Positions 1-12,971 of a stretch of DNA of 64,000 nucleotides are shown one piece after another. The notes under the pieces are model-generated. The model worked only from the letters and a program-made list of their open reading frames with translations. It did no database searches and was not told the origin of the DNA. Position numbers and translations under genes: made by a program. How positions within the stretch are numbered: position 1 is the stretch's first letter; every line of letters starts with the position of its first letter. Source of the DNA: Darksidea phi. Lineage: Eukaryota > Ascomycota > Dothideomycetes > Pleosporales > Lentitheciaceae. The stretch covers positions 62,001 to 126,000 of the forward strand of contig JASJFT010000118.1 of assembly GCA_030770425.1 (NCBI GenBank), read 5' to 3'.

Positions 1-669
1 TCTAGCTAGTATTTTATAAATTAAAAGACTTTTAAGAAGATTAGTTCTATTAATATCTAAATTTATATATAATATAACTTTAGTAATTAATATTAACTAA
101 TTAAAAAACTTATTCTTAAAGTATTTTAAGTTTATTATACTAAACTAATATATTTTATAAGTAAATTATATATATAAGTAAGCTATATATATTATTAAAT
201 CTTTATAATATATTATCTATTAACTCTTATAGCTTAACTAATTACTATTTAATTATCTTATAATAAAGTAGATATTTTTCTTACTATCTTAACTATTAAT
301 CGAAATTAGATTTATAATATTAGAAAGACTATAATAATATTTAATATTTTTAAAAGTATACTTTATAGTCGACGTATTAAAATTACTATATAATATAATT
401 ATTAATCTAATTTAAAAAAGCTTTTTAAGTTAAAGAAGAAGATAATTATTAAATATATAATTAATTTAAATTTATAAAGATTTAGCTTAGACTATTATAT
501 AAACTCTTTTATATAATATTCTATTATATACTCTTATTTAATCTTACTAACTCTAAGTATAGAAAAGAACTAGTATACTATAATAATTTTTACTATATTA
601 ATACTAAGTAACTACTACGAAATACTAATAACTATTTCCTCTCTTCTTCCTCTTTTCTCTCTTTTCTAC
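1..669. other. RIP-mutated AT-rich DNA left of element A, unassigned
   Basis: No open frame and no recognisable protein motif. CpA and TpG are essentially absent, as in the rest of the block. The sequence continues after element A at 28929, because A is flanked by the duplicated pentamer tatct. It ends in a pyrimidine-rich tract (about 638-668) just before the A insertion. It was probably part of an older repeat, but the family is not identifiable by eye. Confidence 0.6.
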
Positions 670-674
670 TATCT
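670..674. repeat. Target-site duplication of element A (left copy)
   Basis: The pentamer tatct directly precedes the left LTR and recurs at 28924-28928 directly after the right LTR. Confidence 0.9.
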
Positions 675-1112
675 TATTATACGTTATACGTACCTTTATA
701 TAGAATCCGGGTTAAGGCTAATAGAACGTTTATTATACTATTAGTTTCTAATAGATTAAGATTAAGTTAACGAATTCTATTACTAGAATAACTACTTAGG
801 AAAAGATCTAATCTTATTTATAAGTATTAGATAAAGAGCTAAAGATTAACTATAAAGAATTAAAATAGAAAGTCTAAGAGATTCTTTACCCTCTTATACC
901 CGTTCTTATTCCTTAAGATAGTAGTAGTAGTAGTAGTAAAAGTAGTAACTTCTATAACTTCTATAACTTCTATAGTAGCTATAGAAGTAGTTACCTTAGC
1001 GACTTCTATAACTTCTAAGTTAGATAATATTAAATTACTAACTAAGTATAGCTTAGCTATTATAGCTATATTAGAGCTTATCCTATACCTCTCTAATTCT
1101 AAGGTTATAATA
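675..1112 (-). repeat. 3' LTR of element A
   Basis: This 438-bp LTR begins tattatacg and ends ggttataata, the RIP forms of the usual TGT...ACA ends. It contains a gtagtag microsatellite (about 920-937) and repeats of the 9-mer cttctataa (about 948-973). Both differ slightly in copy number in the partner LTR, which explains the 438 versus 444 bp lengths. The half nearest the element's primer-binding side matches the LTR of element E. The U3-side half, which carries these simple repeats, does not. Confidence 0.9.
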
Positions 1113-4100
1113 CTCGCTCCTCTCTTTTAAGCTTCGTCCTCGAAGACTTTACTATATCTACTACTCCCTAGCTAGTAGTACCCGTATTTAGTAGATTTCT
1201 TTTTTTAAACTATACTATATTCTATATATATATACTATATAGTCTATTTAGAGCTATAGTTATTCTACCTCTTTAGTAAGATATAAGAGTAATTAATCTA
1301 CTATTCTTACGGGACTAATTATCCTCTATCTTTAATTAACTTTCTAGATCTTAATAATACCTAAGACTTCTATAATAACTCGTTCCGAATATTATTATCG
1401 TCTTATAGATCGTCTATTTACTTATTCTTATTCTATATTAATACTCTATTTCTATTATTATACCGTATAGCCTTCTTAAACCTATTATATTAATCTTTAG
1501 TTTAGCTTCTATATAGAGTATATCCGTCGTAGATTAAAGTATAATCTAGTAGTAACTAAAAGAGATTAGATAAAGATAGATAAATAGAAATTTAATCTTT
1601 AAGCTAAGCTAGATACTATATATTCTACCTATAATAAGATCTTTATCTAAATAGTTAAGCTTTATATTTATAAGATCTATCTCTTAAAGTAGCTTTAGGA
1701 CCTAGAGCGTTATAAGGCTAAAATATATTATTATAAGCTTACGTCTCTTAAAGAGCTAGATTAATTAGAGTAAGAGAAAGCTAAGTATTCTACTTCTTCT
1801 AATTTACTCGAGTTACTATAGTAACCCTTACTATATAAGTCTACTAATTTCTTCTTTCTAGATAGTTAGGAGCCTTTATCTTTAGATACCCCTAGTAATA
1901 TTATTTAACTAGTCTCTAATAGCCCTATAGATTCTTAATTAGTTCCTAGGTATTCTAGCTAGTAGGCTATTCTATCTACTTAACTAAATATTTCTACTAA
2001 TAACTAAACTTCTATAGTCTCTAGATTTTCTTAACTTTATACTTCTCGTCTTTAAGCTCGATATTAGTAGCTACTTTAGTATCTTCTAGTACTAGTTCTA
2101 GTAGTAATATATAAAATACTAGATATATCCTTATATCTTTAGCTAGTTTTAGCCTATAGTTAACTAGTTCTATTTTTTCTTTAATCTCGAATAGTCCGAT
2201 TCGTAAATTATCTAGTTTATCGTATAGTTATTTAGTTTTTAGATTTTATTATAAAAGAAAAACTTTATTCTCTCTTTTAAGAATTAGTCCCTTAAGCTTT
2301 CTTTTATTTACTATTTTAGTTATTATAAGATTTCTATATACTATCTACGTACTAAGCTCTTTATATAATTCTTATATTAAATAGACTTTCTCTTTTATCC
2401 TAGTAGATATACTTTTAATATTCTTTAGATCTTTATAAGTTATTAGCTTATATCTGTAGTTTATATAATATAGTAAGTACCTAGTTATTATAGACTTCTT
2501 ACTATTATATACTAATTATACTATTAGTAGTAATTTAATTTAGTTATTTTATAACTTATTAACGTAGAACCTTAGGTACTTCTTTAAAGTTTAGTTCGTT
2601 TATTCCGTCTAACTATCTATCTATAGATAAAAGCTAGTTAATAGCTTTCTTTTAATTTTTAATTTTACGAGTAGTATACTCTAAAACTTTAAAGTAAATA
2701 GTTTATCCCTATCTATAAGAATCTATTCTAGTAATTTATAATTAGTAATAAGTATCCTTTTAACTTCGTAAGCTATATTTTCTATTATAATTATTTTATT
2801 TATTAGGATAAAGTATACTACTTTAGTTAATTAATCTATAATTATTATAATTATATTATATAGTCTTTTTAATTCTAGTTCTAATAATAGTAATAACTTT
2901 ACTATAAAGTCTATTATAATATAAGTCTATAGTTATATAGATAGTATTAATAGTTAAAGTAATCCGTAGGACTTATATCTCTTAAGTTTATTCTTAAAAT
3001 ATTCTAAATAGTCGTCTATTACTTTTTAAACTTTCTCTCTTATATTAGTAAGTAAGTATTCTCTATCTATATATCTAACTATTTTATTAATTCCTAGATA
3101 TTCTAGTATCTTACTCTTATAGATTTCCTATATTAGATCTCTTCTAAGACTTAGTAGTATATAAGGTCTTATTTCTAAGTTATTTATCTAAGTAGAGTAT
3201 TCCTTCTTATTAAGGAATATATTATCTCTCTTTAATATTCCGTTAGTACTCCTAATAGTTTCTCGGGCCTTATTTCTCTATTTTTTCTTAATATTTACTA
3301 CTACTATAATTTTAGCTAGTCTTATATAATTATATATAAGAGTTCTATTAGATTTCTTTTATAGGACTAGTTTATATATAATAGATTCGTTAGTTCCTTA
3401 AAAGTCTAATCTTCTACTAAGAGTATCTACTACTCTATTTAGTATTCCTAGTTGGTAACTTATCTTAAAGTTATAATCTATTAGTAATTCTAACTATTAG
3501 AATTATCGTTAATTAAGTTTCTTTATAGTTATAAAACTTATAAGGTTCTAGTAGTCTATAATAATCTCGATTTTATACTTAGCTTCTATAAGCTATAGTC
3601 TCTATTATTTAAATACTAATATAATAGTACTAAGTTCTTTATTATAAATATTATAGTTTACTTCTTCTTTACTAAACTTATATAAATAGTAGAATACTAA
3701 TCTCTATTTTTTATTCTTTCTCTACTAGGTAAGTATTACTTCTAGTACGTAGTTCGATACGTCCGTTTCTACTCTAAGAGATTTTATTAAATTATATATC
3801 TATAATATAGATACTAATATAAATAAGATTTTAAGCTTATTAAAAGCTTTCTATTATTTTTAGTTCTACTAAAATCTCTTTTCTTTTTTAGTTACCTCTA
3901 TAAGTAGAGATATAGTCTTTAAGTAATTCCTAATAAACTTCTAATAGAAGTTAGTAAATCTTAAAAAGGATTATACGTTCTTAATTAATATTAAAGTTAA
4001 TTATTCTCTTATAGTCTATACTTTCTTAGGGTCTATAAATACTCCTTCTTATAAAATAATAAAATCTAGATATTTAGTTTCTATTCTATAGAATTTATAT

Positions 4101-4463
4101 TTATCTAGATAAAGTAGTAGTTTATTTTACTATAGCTTTTATAGTACTTTCTTTATATATTCTTTATATTCTTCTAGTATTTCTTTACTATATATAAGAA
4201 TATTATTTAGATATACTATATAGAATACGTCTAAGTATTTATTTAGCGTTCTATTAATAATCGACTAAAATATTACTAGTATATTTATTAGTTTAAATAG
4301 TATAACTCTATACTTATAAAGCTTATATTAGATCTTAAATATTATATACTTCTTATACCCTTCTACTATTTAAATCTAGTAGAATTCCTTTTAGATATTA
4401 AATTTCGTAATCTACTTAACTTCTTAGAGCTAGTCTATAAGTTTTCTAATTAGTAGTAGTAGA
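1113..4463 (-). pseudogene. Element A pol, 3' part: RT active site, RNase H, integrase, chromodomain, 3' extension
   Basis: This holds the distal half of the A polyprotein, read on the minus strand from the B insertion point. The RT catalytic box reads VYLNNILIYSK at 4184-4216, where YLDD would be expected before RIP. The integrase catalytic region lies around 2880-2950, with a frame matching the D-F-I-T-K-L-P block in element E. The chromodomain core LVKW is recognisable at about 1965-1992. Between it and the LTR about 850 bp remain. They match the corresponding part of E in a frame whose only stops are TAA/TAG, suggesting an extra C-terminal region or separate 3' ORF. The gene is dead through many nonsense codons. 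It joins 25313-28479 once element B is removed. Confidence 0.85.
4459..4463. repeat. Target-site duplication of element B (left copy)
   Basis: The pentamer gtaga precedes the left LTR and is repeated at 25313-25317 after the right LTR. A single copy is expected in the undisturbed A sequence. Confidence 0.9.
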
Positions 4464-4671
4464 TATTACGAACTAAATATATACTAGAGACTACTAATAA
4501 GTAGAACTACTAGAGATTAAGCTAACTATTAATTCTAATAAAGAATACGACGTAGACCTTATAATTAGAGAATAAGAAGTTACGTAATAAATCTATATCT
4601 TAGTAGAAATAGATCTAAAGGGTTATATAATAGCTTAGTAGATCTATTAAGATAGAGTTATAGAGCTATAG
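4464..4671 (+). repeat. 5' LTR of element B, first fragment
   Basis: The first 208 bp match 24871 onward of the right LTR. The LTR is interrupted after gagctatag by the inverted end of element C and resumes at 11670. Confidence 0.9.
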
Positions 4672-5099
4672 TATTAAACGAAGTTTAGGCCTAATAGGTT
4701 ATTTAGCCTCGTTTAGGGTTTATACTTAAGATAGGAAAGAAGAAGAATTAGAATAAGTAGGTAATAGTTTAATTACGTTAATAGATTAGGATTAATCTAG
4801 ATTCGAAATTAACTATAAGAAGAAACTATTTAAGAGATTCGTAGTTATTATATATTAATTTAGTTTCCTTAAATCTATAGGCTCTATAGCTCTATCCTCT
4901 AATAGATCTACTAATCTATAGATCTATAGATCTATAGAATCTATATTTACTAAGAACTATAGATCTATAGATCTATTACGTAACTTCTTATTCTCTAATT
5001 ATAAGGTCCGTATCGTATTCCTTATTAGAGTCTATAATAGATTCTACCTTAGATATCTCTATTAGTTAGTATTCTATAGTTTATATATAATTCGTAATA
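4672..5099 (-). repeat. 3' LTR of element C
   Basis: This 428-bp LTR begins tattaaacg and ends attcgtaata. It is followed at 5100 by a pyrimidine tract (ctatctcccctctc), the reverse complement of the polypurine tract preceding B's right LTR. It contains several overlapping copies of the palindrome ctatagatctatag around 4915-4975. Its U3 end differs from that of B. Confidence 0.9.
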
Positions 5100-8000
5100 C
5101 TATCTCCCCTCTCTAAACCTTTAACTTAGAGATTATTCCGAATCTAGTATTTGGCTATATTAGTATTAGCTTAGAATCTTTTTAAGTTATATCTTTCTTC
5201 CTTTATAATTTCTCGTAAAACTAAAGAATATCTTATACTTACTAACTATATTAGTCGTAATAGTTTTAAAATATTTCCTTATCCTTAGTATAGTAGGCTA
5301 GAGGTATTCTATATTATTTCTTCTAATAAGAGTAAATATTACGAGGCTTATATTTACGTAAATATATAAAATTTATATTAGTTATCTAGGGTTTCTATAG
5401 CTAAGTATCTATTTTTAACTATAACTTATATATATAGGCTTATATATATTAGAGCGATCTATTAACTATTTATAAGAGAAACTCTAAGCTTAGTTATAGA
5501 TAGCTAAAGAATATTATAAGAAACTACTTCGTTATATAGTTAAATTTAGTTAAGAGTTATCTAATATATAGGTAAAGGTTTAACGTTTAAAGAAATAGAA
5601 AGAGTTTCTTAATAAGAAAGTAGCTAGGTAATCTTATACTCTTAAGGTCGAACTTAATACTAAGAAGGTAGAGCTTTAGTAGATAGGATAGTAGAAGGAT
5701 CTAAAGGCCTTTCTAGTTATACTAAACGCCGATTATAGTATTATAGATAATATTACTTCTCTTAATTTATTAAATACCTCTTACTATACTAGGGGTAGTA
5801 TTAGTCTTCTTAACTTATTATAAGGCGAACTCGTCTTATCTTCGGGTTTCCTTTAGGATTATAGTTTTAGTACTCCGTAAGCCTCTTAGGATAATTAAGG
5901 TTATCTTTAGATTCCTAGGTTTATTTTTATAGTTTTCTATTTTCGTCTATCCCTTACTATTAGATTAGATAGTAGTTTTTTCTATTTTTAACGTTATTAT
6001 CTAGGATTTCTTCTACTTCTTATTCTTTATTATTTTCTCTATATATATCTACTTCGTATACTACTAGTCTAGCGTCTTATAGTACTTTTTCTAGTAAGTT
6101 AATATAGAATATAGGATAGATTTTTATTTATAGGAGTAGTCTTAGTTAGTAGTTTATAGATAAGACTTATTTCTTAATTTCGTAGAATCTAATCTTAGTA
6201 TAGTCTAGTTTACTATTAGGTTACTTACTCTTAATATTTTTTTATAGTAATTATATCTTTTCTCCCTCTTTAAAAGTAGGTACTTCCTTTTACTTCTTAT
6301 TATAGTACTTACTTATTTTATTTTAAAGGAATTCTACGTCTTCCTTAAGCTATTAGTATATTTATAGAATAATTTTCGCTATTTCTTCTCTATTTTAACT
6401 ATAGGATTAAAGTTACCTAGATTCCTTATATATTTCTAGTTTAATTCCGTAGTTTATAAAGAAGGATATTATTTTTATTATACTATATTATAAACTATTA
6501 TATATAAATTATACTATAGGTAAGAGTATAACCTAATTATTCTAGTAGTAGTTTAGATAATATCTAAGGTATTATTCTACTATCTAGTTTATTTATTCTA
6601 TTAGTCCGTCTATTTATAGATAATATATAGTTAATATACTATATTTTATTTCTAATTTAGCTATAAGGGTTTACTAAAACTTTACTATAAATTTAACGTC
6701 TTTATTTAAGATTATTTTATCTAGTATTCTATATTTACTAAATACGTATCTTAGTAGAGTATAGGTAAGTTATTCTACTATATTTCCTTTATCTATATAT
6801 AGGATAAAGTAAGCGTACTTTATAAACTTATCTACTACTACTAGTATAGTATTATAGGATATTCCTATTATTAGTTCCTTAGAATATAGTAATTATATAA
6901 TAAAGTCTATAGTTATAATTTTCTATAGTTCTTCTATATTTTCTATTAGTTATAGTATTCTATAGGGTACGTATCTAGTATACTTATTATAGTAGTAATC
7001 TATATATTCTAAAAGTATCTAGGTAACTAGCTATCTTATATATAAAAAATAGTACGTCCTTATTAGTTATTTAAGGGTTTTTTCTACTTCTTAGTATCTA
7101 TATACTAGTACCTCGTAATATTATCTAATAAATTCTTTTCGTATTACCTTAGATATATAAGCTTTTTAGAATATATAAATAATTCTATCTTTCTCTTAGA
7201 TTACTCCTTAAATCTTATTTTATTTATCTATTACTTCTATAGTAGCTATATAGATCTATTAGGTCTATTTATTTTCTTTTAGTTCGAGTATTATTTCTTA
7301 TATTTCTACTAACTTAGGGTAGTTATAAGTAATTATTCCGTCTAGTTATAGCTTAAGAATAGCTATACTAGGTTTCTCCGTCCTTTAGTAGTTAGGTCTC
7401 CTATTAAGTATATCTACTTATTTATTTTCTAATCCTTTAGTATATATAATCTTAATATTATAAGTTATAAGGGTCTATATCTATTATATTTATCTTCTAA
7501 TTAGAAATTTATTTATTAGAAATCCTATTAGGTTCTTATAATCCGTATAGATTATAATAAGGTATTTAGATTCCTATAAATTAGATCTCTATTCCTTTAA
7601 AACTTCGATAATTACTAGTAATTCTTTATTATAGATATTATAGTTAAGTTCGGCTAGTAATATCTTCTATAAGAAGTAGTATACTAGTCTAAGGTTATCT
7701 TTATTATCTTTTTATAGTAGTACTACTCCTATTACGTAGTCTAACGCGTCTATTTTAATAATTAAGGGTTTCTCGGGGTTATATATTTTAATTATAGGTT
7801 TTTTAGTAAACTATTCTTTAATCTTTTTAAAGGCTTATTAGTATTCTTCCTTTTATTCGAAAGACTAGTCCTTTCTAGTAAGCTATATAAGGGGTACCGT
7901 TATTATACTTTATTATAGTATTAGTTTTCGATAAAAGTTATAGAATTCTAAAAAAGACTATAATTCTTTAAGATTCTTAGGTATTAGCTATTCTTTAACT

Positions 8001-11000
8001 TTATTAATCTATTATAGGTCTACTTTAATTTCTTCTAGTCTAATAATAAACCCTAGAAACTCTATTTCTTATACGTAGAATTTATATTTTTACGGGTAAA
8101 GATATAGTTATACTTTCTTAAGTACTTATAGAACCTTTTTTATATATTCTTTATATTTATCTTCTATCTTAGAATAGATTAGAATATTATCAAGGTATAC
8201 TATTACGAACTAGTCGAGGTAGTTTCGTAAAATATTATTAATTTATTCTTAAAATATCGTAGGTATATTAGTAAGTCTAAAAGGTATTACTTAGTACTTA
8301 TATAGTCCTTTTTTAGTTCTAAAGATTATCTTCTATTCTTCGTCTTTCTTAATTTATATCTAGTAGTATACGTTTCGAATATTTAGCTATATAAACTATT
8401 TAGCTTTTCTTAATTAGTCTTATATTTCTAATATTAGGGGTAAGAGATATTAGTTCTTAATTATAATATCGTTAAGCGTTCGATAATCGACGTATAGTTA
8501 TAGTTTTATAGTACCTTTCTTAGATATAAAGAGAACTAGGTATCCTATAAATAAATTTAAGTATTAAATATATCTTTTTATAAGATTATCTTTAAGATAC
8601 TTTATTATAATCTTTTCCTTATCTTTAGTTAACTTATAGATTAGTCTAAATCCTAGAGTTTTCCCTTCTTATAGTAGGATCGCGTAGTCCTAGAACTAGT
8701 ATTAAAATAGGCTTTTCTCTAGTTTTATAAATAATTCTTTTTATTTTTTATATTATTCTAGAATATTATTATCTTCCTCTTAAGTTACGTCTAGATTCTA
8801 TCGTAAAAATAATACTTATTAATTCGTCTATCGAATCTAAGAATCGGCTTCTTAGAGCTATAGTATTTCTAGGATTATATCCTAGTCTTCTAATATCTTA
8901 ATTATATCGAGTATTTCGTTTTCTTTTTCCTATTCCTATAGACTAAGTTTATCTTTAGTTTCGTATATTATAGGTTTATTAAAGAGTTCTCCTTTAATAG
9001 TATATATAATACTAGGGTATCGTTTCTTCTATTAGAGAATCTTTTTCTATTAAATAAAGTCCTTACTAATAAAGTTTCGAGTAGCTCTACTATCGATTAA
9101 AGTAGTAATCTTCTTTCTTTAGTAGGTTCCGTAGAGGTAGATATAGTCCTATTCTTCTATCTCTTAAATCCTTATCTTCTTAGACTAATATTTTATATTA
9201 ATTTTAGTTTAGACGTACTTTAGATACTTATTTTCTAGATATTTATACTATAGTCTTCCTAAGATATAGTTTAAAGGTAAGAGTAGTCCTAGTATAACTT
9301 ATATATATTCTTTTTATTATTAATTCTTAGATCGTTACTATTTATATATTACTTTTAGTATAACTACTTAGGTAATCCTTTTATTATAGTCCTTTATTAG
9401 GTAATAGTTATTTTTTTACTTTACTCTCTTATAGAGTTTATATTCTCTTTATATATATAAGATCTATATAATCTTAAAGTATACTAGATATCTTATTTTA
9501 TATTATAGATTATCCTCTAGATTAACCTTATATCTTTAATTATTATATTTTATAAAGGTCGTCTATATAGAAATCTATCGTTTAATTACTATATACTATA
9601 GTTATTTCTTATTAACTATCTTTATAATATACTATATTTCTTTCTAAGTCTCTTAGTTAGGTATAAGATCTATAATAATAAAGTTCTACTTAACCTATTA
9701 CTTAAAGTCTTTAAATAGTTAGTATATTAGGTAAGACCTAGACTATTCCTTATAGATTTCTTATATTATTATAGGTATTATAGTTTTCTCTATAAACTAT
9801 AAGACTTAAGTATATATTATATTAAGTTCTAGTACTAGTCCTATTTCTTCTTTAGATAGTTAAATTATTTATAGATATCTAATATTCTTATATATCGTAA
9901 CTAGGTTTTTATCTTCTAGTTCTAAGGATTTATTACTATTATTAACTATTTATAACGATATATCTATAGTATTATTAAAGTCTTCCTACTCTATAGATAA
10001 GCCTTCCTCGGGTACTTCTTCTTATACTTTTAGTAAGAATAAAACTCTTCTTTAAGATTTCTAAGTCGTAGCTACCTACTATTTCTATAGTTAATAGCTA
10101 GTATTTAACTTAGCTTTATAATATATCTTATACTAGTTATATATATAAGTCGTCTAATATATAGTATTATATTCTTATATCGTAGCTACTCTATCCCTCT
10201 TACCCTACTAGGTATATTAGGGTTTTCCTTTTCTTAGACTTAACTTATAATCTTTTACTAGGTATCCCTACTTCTTATATTTAAAGTATACTTATTTCTC
10301 GTAGAGCTCTTATTTCTTAGGGTTTTATTTCTCTTTCTTAGACTCTAAACTAGTCCCTAGGACTATTACCTCTAATTTATAGTATTTTTCTTCCTTCTTC
10401 TTTTTATAGAATCCGACTTTTTTCTTTCTTTTTAGGTTCTAGAGATAGAGGTTATCGTTGATCTTAATAGCTTATTTAATTAGTCCTCTTATAGTCTAGG
10501 GTCGTTTTATTTAAATTATTTCGTAACGAATATAGTCTTTTAGTCCTTTATAATATTATAATATAAGGGTTACTTCTCCCTATTAGATCTTTATAACGAG
10601 TTATTTAAACTTAGATATATAGGTTATAGTAAATTTTATCTACCTAAGGTATATAATTTTTTATTCTATTAGTCTCTCTAAATCGATATCTCTAAAGGTA
10701 ATATATAACTTATTCTTAAAGTATTTATAACTCGAGAAGATAGCTTTTATTTTATTACTTTATTAGACTTTAGATAGTTATAGTTATTCGTTTAGATACG
10801 TTTTAAACTAAGTAATAGCTTTTCCTATAAACTAAGCTACTACGAATAATACTTTATTACTTTTAGTAAATAGCTTTATTCTATTAAGGTCGAGATAGAT
10901 TATTATATTAGCTAAAAATCCCCTAAGCTTCGATCTAGTTCTATTAAACTTTTTTAGTTTTTTAAGCTTTAATAGTTTACTTATATACCTTTAAAGTTAG

Positions 11001-11236
11001 ATAGTTAACTCTATAAGCTAGACTTTTAATATATCTTTCCTCTTCTTAAATATATACTAATTCTTAATAACTCTTTTAAAGTTTTTCGTAGTTATACTAC
11101 CTTCTAGGGAACTAAATTCCTAGTAGCTTTTTACCTCTAAGAATTCGACCTAAGTTAGTAGCTACGCCGCTCCGCTTTATCGGGTTCCTTCTTCTACTAT
11201 TATAATTAGCTATTTCTACCTACTAGATAGTTAAGG
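5100..11236 (-). pseudogene. Element C gag-pol remnant (zinc knuckle, RT, integrase, chromodomain)
   Basis: Read on the minus strand. The gag zinc knuckle (C-x2-C-x4-H-x4-C before RIP) lies at about 10251-10302. The reverse transcriptase box is at about 8180-8206 and reads VYLDNILIYS; here the first aspartate survives, next to one of the very few remaining CpA sites in the block. An integrase segment with the D-F catalytic context is at about 6905-6945. A chromodomain related to that of B lies around 5949-6006. About 800 bp follow between chromodomain and LTR, again without TGA stops. No frame is open over any useful length. The order gag-RT-IN is that of Metaviridae (Gypsy). Confidence 0.85.
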
Positions 11237-11664
11237 TATTAAATAGGGTCCGGGCCCGATAGATTATTTAGCCTCGTTTAGGGTTTATACTTAAAATAGG
11301 AAAGAAGAAGGATTAGAATAAGTAGATAATAATTTAATTACGTTAATAGGCTAGGATTAATCTAGATTTAAAATTAACTATAAGAAGAAACTATCTAGGA
11401 GATTCGTAGTTATTATATATTAATTTAGTTTTCTTAGATCTATAGGCTCTATAGCTTTATCCTCTAATAGATTTACTAATTTATAGATTCGTAGATCTAT
11501 AGGATCTATATTCGTTAAGAACTATAGATCTATAGATTTATTACGTAACTTCTTATTCTCTAATTATAAGGTTTATATCGTATTCCTCGTTAAAGTCTAT
11601 AATAGGTTCTATCTTAGGTATCTCTATTAGCTAGTATTCTATAGTTTATATATAATTCGTAATA
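11237..11664 (-). repeat. 5' LTR of element C
   Basis: This 428-bp LTR is the same length as 4672-5099 and differs from it mostly by C/T and G/A changes. It ends cgtaata at 11664 and is followed by the target duplication tatag and the rest of B's LTR. Confidence 0.9.
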
Positions 11665-11669
11665 TATAG

Positions 11670-11903
11670 CTTAGTAGATCTATAGATATAAAGCTATAGA
11701 TCCTAGAAAACTAAATTAATATATAATAATTATAAATCTCTTAGATAGTCTTCTTCTTAATATAGTTAATTCGAATCTAGATTAATCCTTATTTATTAAC
11801 GTAATTAAACTATTATCTACTTATTTCTACTCCTTCTTTTCTATCTTAAGTATAAACCCTAAATAAGACTAAATAATCTATTAGGCCCGAACCCCGTTTA
11901 ATA
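11670..11903 (+). repeat. 5' LTR of element B, second fragment
   Basis: These 234 bp continue B's LTR after element C and end in ccccgtttaata. The following ccttaactatctagtag is the putative primer-binding region and is found in reverse at the matching place in element C. Confidence 0.9.
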
Positions 11904-12548
11904 CCTTAACTATCTAGTAGGTAGAAATAACTAATTATAATAGTAGGAGAAGGAACCCGATAAAGCGGAGTAGCGTAGCCGCTAACTTAGATTAAACCCT
12001 CTAAGATAGAAAGTTATTAAGAATTTAGTTCCCTAGAAGGTAGTATAACTATAGAAAATTTTAAAAGAATTATTAAGAATTAGTATATATTTAAGAAATA
12101 AGAAGATATATTAGAAGTATAAATTACGACGTTAATAAAAGAATTAAAGAGATATATAAGGAAGTTATTAAAGTTAAAAGAACTAGAAAAATTTAATAGA
12201 ATATAATCTAAGCTTAAGGGATTCCTAGCTAATATAGTAATCTATCTTAACCTTAATAAAGTATAACTATCTAATAAGATCTTAAAGGTATTATTTATAG
12301 TAGTATAGTTTATAGGAAGAGCTATCGCTTAATTTAAAATCTATTTAAACAAGAGACTATAACTTAATAAAATCTATTAGAGTAATAAGACTAGGGCTAT
12401 TTTCTTAAGTTATAAGTACTTTAAGAATAAGTTATATATTACCTTTAAAGATATTAACTTAGAAAGACTAGTAGAGTAAAAGATTATATAACTTAAGTAG
12501 ATTAAGTCTACTACTATATATACGTCCGAATTCGAATAGCTTACTACT
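11904..12548 (+). pseudogene. Element B gag, 5' part
   Basis: This is the leader and start of gag of element B up to the insertion of element D. It matches the reverse complement of element C at about 10590-11236. It is rich in charged codons (aaa, gaa, aga, gat) with TAA/TAG interruptions, as expected for a lysine- and glutamate-rich capsid frame after RIP. It continues at 19395. Confidence 0.75.
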
Positions 12549-12971
12549 TATTATAATCTAGAATCTTATAAGTACTAAAGAAGAGGACGGATATCTAGAT
12601 AACTATTAAATAAGAAATAATAGACTTAGAGGTCTTCCTCGAGGTTAAGTTATATAACCGCTCGACGAGCTCGACTCGAGTATATTAAGTACTCGACTTA
12701 CTTAGCTTAAGTATAATAAGTATATAAAGTATATATTAATTTATAAGAACTCTTATAGTACTTATATTTAATCTTATAAATAGTTTAATATATTAGTTAT
12801 AACTCCCGATACTCTTATTAAATAAATATTACTATATACTAGCTTAGTATCGTATTATCCTTTAACTTAGATTATCTCTAAGAACTAACTAAACGTCCTA
12901 GCTAACTATCCTTAGACTAATTATCTAAAGTTCTTTAAATATCTTTAATTTCTAAGATCTAGAATTTAATA
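12549..12971 (+). repeat. 5' LTR of element D
   Basis: This 423-bp LTR is identical in length to 18972-19394. It retains more CpG-containing patches (cgctcgacgagctcgactcgag) than its surroundings, because RIP here spares CpG relative to CpA. The preceding 5 bp are ctact. Confidence 0.92.

Larger units (their letters stand above)
4672..11664 (-). mobile_element. Element C: chromodomain Gypsy of family 2 inserted into B's 5' LTR in opposite orientation
   Basis: Two 428-bp LTRs (4672-5099 and 11237-11664), in the reverse orientation to B, bound a 6,993-bp element. The target duplication tatag occurs at 4667-4671 and 11665-11669 and lies within the interrupted B LTR. The primer-side sequence left of 11237 is the reverse complement of the sequence right of B's 5' LTR at 11904, showing the same family. 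Gag lies at the right and integrase plus chromodomain at the left. Every frame is broken by RIP stops. This is a self-family insertion: a family 2 copy landed inside another family 2 LTR. Confidence 0.95.

Noticed and set aside
1560..2100. Plus-strand coding frame with many CAG/CAA-type stops
   Set aside because: It is antisense to the pol tail and chromodomain of element A, which is supported by alignment to E. RIP removes TGA and leaves several frames apparently clean, so this is a shadow.
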